DNA of 64,000 nt from Piezodorus guildinii. Lineage: Eukaryota; Arthropoda; Insecta; Hemiptera; Pentatomidae. Positions 58,047-64,000 of this stretch are shown here, piece after piece; position 1 is the stretch's first letter; each line of letters begins with the position of its first letter. The stretch lies in the NCBI GenBank assembly GCA_023052935.1, contig CM041292.1:117424936-117488935 (forward strand). The letters run 5' to 3'. The translations under genes were made by a program, and so were the position numbers. The notes below the pieces were generated by a model. The model had not been told where the DNA came from. It saw only the letters and a program-made list of their open reading frames with translations, and did not search any database.

Positions 58047-58290
58047 TTTTGTTTATTTGTTTATAACCTTAGTAGTAAATAGTACGTACCTGGTTACAAA
58101 AAGCCAGCTGACCGGGAGGCTTGTGGTGGGGGTCGGCCGGTCTTCGCTTGCACACTGATAACAAGGCCAATTCACCAGTAATAGTATAATCAATTTATTC
58201 TTATTACTGCAAAAGTATTGATCCAATTCAGATAAAATTTCACCGACTTGTTCACTAATACACAATCTACAACTACGACAAATTTCACTT
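58047..58290 (-). other. 5' UTR of the near-complete LINE
   Basis: Sequence between ORF1 and the neighbouring CR1-like fragment. It contains a 70-codon open frame (58053-58265) in the same frame as ORF1, ending TAA two codons before the ORF1 ATG. It may be only a chance frame. GC-richer around 58110-58150. The exact 5' end is uncertain, placed near 58290 where CR1-like coding similarity begins on the other strand. Confidence 0.55.
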
Positions 58291-58292
58291 AA

Positions 58293-58705
58293 AACGGTGT
58301 AGAATTTCGAAATAGATACACGAACGATATAGAGGTGTTGTTCTGTCCACGGCTGCCGAGCAACTTCTCCATCATCCGTGCTACCATACTTTGGAACTCT
58401 TTACCCACCTCCCTCCGTATAGTTTCATCCCTAACCACATTCAAACACCAAGTATTTAACCACCTCCTCAAAAATCAATCTTCTGCACATATGTTATAAA
58501 TCTAGATTTTGTTTATACTTAACTAAACTCATTTGATGTTGTTATTTGTTTTTGGTTTTTTTTGTATCTTTTATTCATAATTACCAAATATAATTTAATT
58601 GACTAAATAATTATATATCAAATGAAGCAAGACATATTGGACTTTTTCAGTTCATTGCATATTAACTTTGTGGACGAAATGTCCCAGAATAAAAATTCAT
58701 TTTAT
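58293..58705 (+). pseudogene. CR1-like LINE C-terminal remnant with 3' UTR (plus)
   Basis: Plus strand: LPSNFSIIRATILWNSLPTS then FKHQVFNHLLKNQ and a stop at about 58496, followed by a UTR carrying ATGTCCCAGAATAAAA at 58679-58694. Both the IRATILWNSLP...FK...FNHLL block and the TGTCCCAGAATAA phrase match the copy at 50549-51122, so they are one family at some divergence. It is 5'-truncated and abuts the 5' end of the minus-strand LINE. Confidence 0.75.
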
Positions 58706-59949
58706 GAGTGATTTCTAATACCTTTAATACTTATTTTCCTATAGTGTGACAGATTGTATTATTACTTTAAAAATAAAACATTCTAATATTTGCAAAATAA
58801 GTTTCAATTTTAAATGCTCAAATTCAGGCTTAGATCCTCAGGCAAGAAACAATTTTTTAATTTATTTTTTTAATACAGTAAACAGCATTAAACTGATTAG
58901 GCCTTCGGTTGCTTAAAGATAGTCAACAAGATTAAAGCTCAAAGTAATTTGTTAAAAGTTGACTATGTGCCATTTCGCTTCAAAGACATTACTGATCATT
59001 AAGATATCAGAAAATTGTCATCAGTGTTGAAATATTGGAAAGCAAGGTCAAGAATAGACTTTGATAAAAGAAGACGAACTAGGAGACTTAGATGATTGAT
59101 GAAAGAAATATTTCTTCTGCTCGGAAGAAGGCCCCTGAGAAAAGAAAGCAGAGTCATTGGTTGGCAAGTTATCAATCTTAGGGCTGAGTCCATTTGTCAG
59201 GACCAATGAAAAGGTCTACGCGAACTTCTATTGTTTACAAGTTATGGTCATTTTGACGTTCTTTAAGAAAATATTCCTGAATCATGTCTTGATACACACG
59301 CATTTACAGCTTAAAAATATAATATCAAGGAATAATTTGTTCCAAAGTGCTTAAAACCGGTTCAATTATAACTTTAAAACAAAATATGTAAAACATTGAA
59401 AGGGAAGGTATATGAAATTATTAGAAATATTCATAAACATTATCCAGAGAACGATGACCTTTTCCAAATACATATTAACGTCAGAAATCATTATTATGTC
59501 AATAATTTCTTAATTTTTTAAGAACGTACATAGTTTTTAATTGGATTTAATTTCAATAAAAACTTCAGATTCTTGTAAATATGTTAAATCACTTATATAT
59601 GACTTATTTTGATCTATTACATGTTTCCATGTTTTAGGTAATTTTTTAACTTTGTCCTTCAAGAACAACTGATAGACGACAAGAAGTCTTCGCGTCTTTC
59701 AAGTCAAAAATTCCGGTTCTGAACCGAGGAAGAAACTTACAAACGGTGTTTTCTCCTAAAACATCATTCATCATCACACTACAATTTTTTTTTAGCCTTC
59801 TGTGCAGTGGATTGTCCTTTTCGAAAATAAAATATTACTAAATGACGAACAAATTTTTTCTCTTCCATTTTGAGCAAGCAATATACCACTTAAAGATAAG
59901 GAATCTCGGTGAAAACTGATACATAAAAGCACCTACACTAATCCTTTTA
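58706..59949. other. unassigned AT-rich spacer
   Basis: Open frames at 58999-59193 and 59157-59354 show no domain. A less AT-rich stretch at 59640-59760 is unassigned. Confidence 0.45.
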
Positions 59950-59981
59950 CTTTCACTTACTATATATAGTAGCTGTGTGTC

Positions 59982-60044
<63 letters not shown>

Positions 60045-60775
60045 TAACTCCCGGGCGGAAACGGTAGGTCCTATGAAACTGAAATTTCATATTTAAGACA
60101 ACTATACGCCCGAGACGTGACAAAACGTTTTTCATCAAAATGAGCTTACCAGAAGAGGCACTTTATTTTTCGGTTTTCTCGAAAACGGTTCCGATGATTT
60201 TGATTAAACTCACTATATCGATGTAAAATTTAATGGGCTTTAATATCATGTAGGTTTTATTTGGATGAAAATGGTCTGACAGGGCTTAAATGCCGATATT
60301 TTAAATATTCTTCCCCTAAAGTACCTTTAATTTTGTAGATTCAATAATAATAACTAGATTATCTTGTTAACGCTGATGAAAAACAGGTAAATATATAAAT
60401 TGAATAAATTCGATACCCAACTAAAGGAGAAAACAGAAAAAAATATTTTTTTAATGCAATTTTTCGTTTTTGAACATAAGAGCAGTAATATACATGAATG
60501 ATATACCGTTGGAAAGCTAAAGATTTTAGAAAAAATATCATCTCATACACAAGCTTTTAGAAGTTAATGGAGAGTGATGAAAAGAAGATAAAACTAACTG
60601 ATTATTTAAGGTAATAATATAATAGATTTTTTAATAAAACACATGTTTCTATATAAATTCAATTTTATTAATTCCTTAATAATTTCACGTATTTTTATCT
60701 CTTACTGTATTTGAAAATTCTTTCATTGATTTTAAAAATGGAGGTAAGTAAAAGTCGTGTGCTGCCCGCACCAGA
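59950..60775 (-). repeat. TCTGGTG repeat family, copy E (minus, with (GT)n expansion)
   Basis: Both ends are present: TTTACTTTCACTTACTATAT at the left (3' end) and GCCCGCACCAGA at the right (5' end, 60764-60775). The internal CA/GT repeat has expanded to about 30 GT units (59984-60042). The segment with GGAAATACACATTTTAGGG, found in copies D, A and G, is deleted here. Confidence 0.8.
59984..60042. repeat. (GT)n microsatellite inside repeat copy E
   Basis: About 30 uninterrupted GT units; the other family copies have only 4-8 CA/GT units here. Confidence 0.95.
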
Positions 60776-61703
60776 TTTTTTTAGAACATGTAAACATAAT
60801 TGACCAAGTAAATATGATTTTATAAACACAGATGATTAAATTGTAATTTAAATAAATGTATTAAATTAAATAAGAAAATATTCCATTTTAATAGATCTTT
60901 GTGCATAAAATATGTTAGGTAAGAATAGGTAATTATGGGTTTCACTAGTTCACGATACATTTTTTATTGTTTACAACTGTATACATTAACAATAAATCGA
61001 GTGAAAGTGAAAGAACAATGATATAATGCATTATATACACATTGAGAAACTACCTATTCCTGTTTAACACTTTTATATGATATTATTTTATGAATACGAG
61101 ATAAATCAAATTTAAAAAAATATATAAAATAGCAAACCACGGCATAGATTGTTCCTTCTAAAAAGAGAAAAAAATTAGATTAGAATTGCTGGTGGTGAAA
61201 GGACTAAAAGTTTATATATCAATATGGAAAAAAGAATCCCTTGCAAATATGTCAATAACTATTTCGTTGATTTTAGCCATTATTATTAGATTAAGTTTGG
61301 TGTCCTTGAATATGCATAGAAAAGGGAAGGCAGGAGCTTCTCCATATAACTTAATCATTTTACCTTCCTCAGAGCAGATTTTCTCTTGGAGTATCCAAAT
61401 GGATTCCAGGCACCAACTGGAGGGACCCAACCCAATTACGGTTACTAAGCCACTAAGGCAAGTAGTGGGAGTCAGTAAGAGAGTTATACCGGGGGATAAT
61501 GCATAATGGTTATCAAGTTATGGAACAGGGCTGTGGGCTCCCCAATTTATGGCGAGCAATATTCCACCAGATGGCCAATCTAAATGTCAGGAGCTCTATT
61601 GTTAATGTCATCACATTTTCCATTATTGCTATTCTCATAGGGGATCATGAGGCCTTAAATTTAGATTATTGATAAAAATTAAAGACAGGATACTTATCAT
61701 GGA
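60776..61703. other. unassigned spacer
   Basis: 61180-61640 is less AT-rich and has a 106-codon open frame (61186-61506) without recognisable domain. A LINE endonuclease or UTR relic is possible but not demonstrable. Confidence 0.4.
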
Positions 61704-62422
61704 TTATTTTTTTTTTTTAAACATATTTATTGATATCTACAATTGTATTTAAAAAAAAAATACATCAAGTAAATGTGGTGGTTATATAGAAAATGGTCAT
61801 GAAATACATGTAGAGCCACTACCCAGTGGCAGCACTCTAAAAATATTCTAAAAGGTCACGTGGCCATCTTCTTTTCAGACGCATCGGAGGATTATCAGGG
61901 ATCGATGAGGAAGCAAGGATTGAAACTAAAGGATTGTAGTGGGAATGGAGTTTGTCATGGAAGGAACGGTACCTGGTTCGGGCTAAGTCAGCGACATATG
62001 GAATATTAAGGTCTTTATGGATGAGTTTTTTTGTGACGAAATAAGGAGCATTGAGGATTTTACGAAGGATTTTGGATTGTAAGGATTGGATACGAGATAA
62101 ATTCGATGGTTCAGTAGAGCCCCATAGCTCTACTCCGTAAGTCCATATCGGTCTGATGATGGTCATATAAATAAGTCTTTTATAATTAAGAGGAAGGTTG
62201 GAGCGTTTGTCCAGTAAGTATTGAAGTTGTCGAAAACGTCGGACAGTTTCTTGTCGTTTCAGTCTTGTATGGGGATTCTAAGTTAAATGTTTATCAAGGT
62301 GGAGTCCTAGGTATCGAATCTGTTTAACAGGGGCTAGCGGGGTGTCATTAAAGGATACTGTAGGGCAGGATGTCATTGGTTTACGACGAAGGGTAAAGGT
62401 TATCTGGTGGGATTTTTTTAAA
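61704..62422 (-). pseudogene. 5'-truncated Jockey-like LINE, second good copy (minus)
   Basis: Same family as 35252-36372, collinear and close in sequence, with a T-run (poly(A) complement) at 61708-61719. The minus strand begins KSHQITFTLRRKPMTSCPTV, then YLGLHLDKHLT followed by a stop where the other copy has Trp, then FRQLQYLLDKRSNLPLNYKR, MTIIRPIWTYGVELWGSTEP, KILRKILNAPYFVTKKLIHK and MRLKRRWPRDLL. It is truncated further 3' than the 35-kb copy, so YADD is not included. No clear TSD was found. Confidence 0.88.
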
Positions 62423-62504
62423 GATTCATAACGTCGAATCTTTCCTAAATTTGAACTGGGATTTAATTTTGATGAAATTTTTGTTCGCTTAAGTGAATTC
62501 ATTA

Positions 62505-62775
62505 TTTTTACTTTCACTTAGCTATATATGAAATATATAATAAGGGAAAGTATTGCGATCGTGAACATTTTCGAATACGAGTTTACACCGGAAATACTCG
62601 TTTTAAGGTCCCCTGAACCTCTACCTTTACAACCCATGATGGGTCCTGGGTTCAGTACTTAAAGAGATTTTGTACTGTTTGGTCAACAGCCAACGACAGC
62701 GCAAGGAGGTGATTAGGCCTAGAACACACTTCTGGATTAATGACCAAGTCCCGCAAAGAGGTCTGTGTGTGGTAA
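62505..62775 (-). repeat. TCTGGTG repeat family, copy G (3' end only, minus), carrying a SINE
   Basis: Left end TTTACTTTCACTTAGCTATA, then AAGGGAAAGTATTGCGATCG, which is the most complete 3' terminus of the family. After GGTCCCCTGAA the sequence is interrupted by a SINE family 3 fragment, resuming at AATGACCAAGTCCCGCAAAG and GTGTGTGGTAAG. Similarity stops near 62775. Confidence 0.7.
62617..62737 (-). mobile_element. SINE family 3 fragment nested in repeat copy G
   Basis: About 120 bp matching the 3' part of the copies at 9345 and 33685: CTCTACCTTTACAACCCATG and AGGTGATTAGGCCTAGAAC. Its head is missing. Confidence 0.75.
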
Positions 62776-63755
62776 GTGTAGCGCAAAAATAAAAGCTGTG
62801 CGAAAAAAAATAACGAAGTTATGGGCGATCGCTAATAGGCTCCCGAAACGGATGTTCAAGGGAAGCTAGCGGGAAGAGCACGTGTGGAAGGATTGGTACA
62901 TACTCCTTTAATAAGGCCCCAACAACTGACCTAAAATCAGCTGGTCTCTAATTTCTTCCGACACTAAACCTTCATTTCCTGGGCTTGGAACAGGTGATGA
63001 TTCTCAATATTTTTTATGACCTCTCTCTTTTTTTTCATATTAGTATTAAATTATTGTTTACTATTTTACCCTGTTATACGAACTAAAAAAAAATGTTAAA
63101 GATGAATATAACGCCGAAAGCTAATATTTAGCCTAAAGAGCTATATAGTATGAACTGCTTTTTTGTGTGACCTTTATTAGAATATAAAACATTTTAAACA
63201 GTACGTTCGTTTTTAACCTTTAATTAAAATTTAAAACAAATACTCTAATAATCACAAAATCAAAAGAAATAAGTATAATTTTGAATTTGGAAACAAATCA
63301 GCGATGTTAATTTATCGACTGATTCACAAATAATAAATATAGCAATATCTAAATTAATATATGGAAAAAACGACAACATTATTTCCCATTACTATATCGG
63401 ACAGAGAAATGGGTGATTTGACAAACACCCACATGATGCTATCCCCCTACTAATGCACCTATGATGTACAGTGCTGTTGAACAAGTACTATCTATACAAT
63501 CCAAGTGCCAACAACTCCTTTTATCTTGACATATCAGTGCAACAATTTACTTGTTTCGATTCGTATTTTATTTTTAATACATTGGGCAGACAAGACAAAT
63601 AAATTGTATGAGATTGAAGTAAGAAACGCATAGTGTTGTAAATATGATTGAATTTTCACATTATTTTTAATGAATTGAAAAACATGGTTAAAAAATTACA
63701 TAATGAAACGTGTGTTTCAGAATAAATAATCAATCAACAATATAGATGAGGAAGA
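62776..63755. other. unassigned spacer
   Basis: 62780-63000 is GC-richer without recognisable feature; the rest is AT-rich. Confidence 0.45.
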
Positions 63756-63864
63756 TGGTTGGGGGTGTGGTCATTAAATAGAAACACTCATTAAAACAAG
63801 TGTTATTTTAATTATGTGCCGACGTTTCGGCCTATATTGTGGGCCTTCATCAGGGCTAAATGAA
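63756..63864 (-). mobile_element. Penelope-type terminal segment with hammerhead (second locus)
   Basis: Plus-strand order GTGGTCATTAAATAGAAAC, a small hairpin (ACTCATTAAAACAAGTGT), then the hammerhead on the minus strand. Same architecture as 49923-50028. The element may continue beyond the right edge of the window. Confidence 0.65.
63818..63856 (-). ncRNA. hammerhead ribozyme motif, Penelope-like type (copy 3)
   Basis: The minus strand reads GCC, CTGATGA, stem II GGCC/GGCC with loop CACAATATA, GAAAC, GTC, GGC. It is the best-formed of the three copies: perfect GCC/GGC stem I, perfect four-pair stem II, the usual GTC cleavage triplet and the minimal ACGT stem III. Confidence 0.8.
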
Positions 63865-64000
63865 ACAAGATAACAAGCAATGTAATTATAGACTAAATAA
63901 TGCGTTAGGTATATAATAATAATATGGTGACGGTAATATAATATGGGAACAAAAATAAAACTAAATGTAAAATCATAATAAGATGACATTTATAAAGTAT

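Noticed and set aside
54232..58290. Target-site duplication for the near-complete LINE
   Set aside because: I compared both flanks and found only weak AT-rich resemblance, not a clear direct repeat.
61186..61506. 106-codon plus-strand open frame as a gene
   Set aside because: No domain recognised; flanked by repeats; could be random or relic sequence.

Overview
This is AT-rich eukaryotic DNA, almost certainly from an arthropod and probably an insect. It has introns with GT/AG borders, (TA)n microsatellites every few kilobases, and a dense mixture of decayed LINEs (Jockey-like, RTE-like, CR1-like and RNase H-bearing types), tRNA-derived SINEs, Penelope-type hammerhead motifs and a mariner remnant. 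I see no prokaryotic gene organisation, no CRISPR array, no canonical tRNA or rRNA gene and no recognisable virus. The species cannot be read from the sequence with confidence.

Layout. 0-6 kb: three LINE remnants (minus RT 183-1445, plus Jockey RT 2586-2962, minus RNase H 2963-3395) and a Jockey tail at 5.2 kb. 7-10 kb: a cluster of SINEs from three families. 11-15.6 kb: one copy of a short repeat family, then the only convincing host gene, a three-exon plus-strand gene for an unrecognised 139-residue basic protein. Its first intron carries a sense-strand hammerhead motif between two (TA)n tracts. 16.6-18.8 kb: SINE copies, a minisatellite, an inverted SINE-head duplication and a Jockey remnant. 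19-29.7 kb: mostly unassigned AT-rich sequence with two large hairpins and one SINE. 29.7-33 kb: three LINE fragments. 35-37.3 kb: a copy of the short repeat family split by a 5'-truncated Jockey element with a 15-bp target-site duplication. 42.3-46 kb: a dead mariner transposase and a Jockey remnant split by a palindromic MITE-like insert. 46.9-48.9 kb: a tandem array of 3.9 near-identical 516-bp units. 49.5-51.1 kb: a truncated SINE with perfect TSD, a Penelope-type terminus and a CR1-like LINE tail. 52.5-53.3 kb: a long copy of the short repeat family. 54.2-58.3 kb: a nearly complete minus-strand LINE. 58.3-62.8 kb: further LINE and repeat-family copies. 63.8 kb: another Penelope-type terminus.

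The most interesting points are: (1) the LINE at 54.2-58.3 kb, whose ORF1 and endonuclease-RT ORF2 lie in one reading frame separated by a single UAG, with no AUG ahead of the endonuclease; (2) three copies of a hammerhead-ribozyme motif of the kind described in Penelope-like elements, one inside an intron of the host gene; (3) the orphan host gene; (4) the homogeneous 516-bp satellite; (5) a multi-copy repeat family with perfect 13-bp subterminal inverted repeats. All assignments are from reading motifs and comparing copies within the window; no database search was possible.
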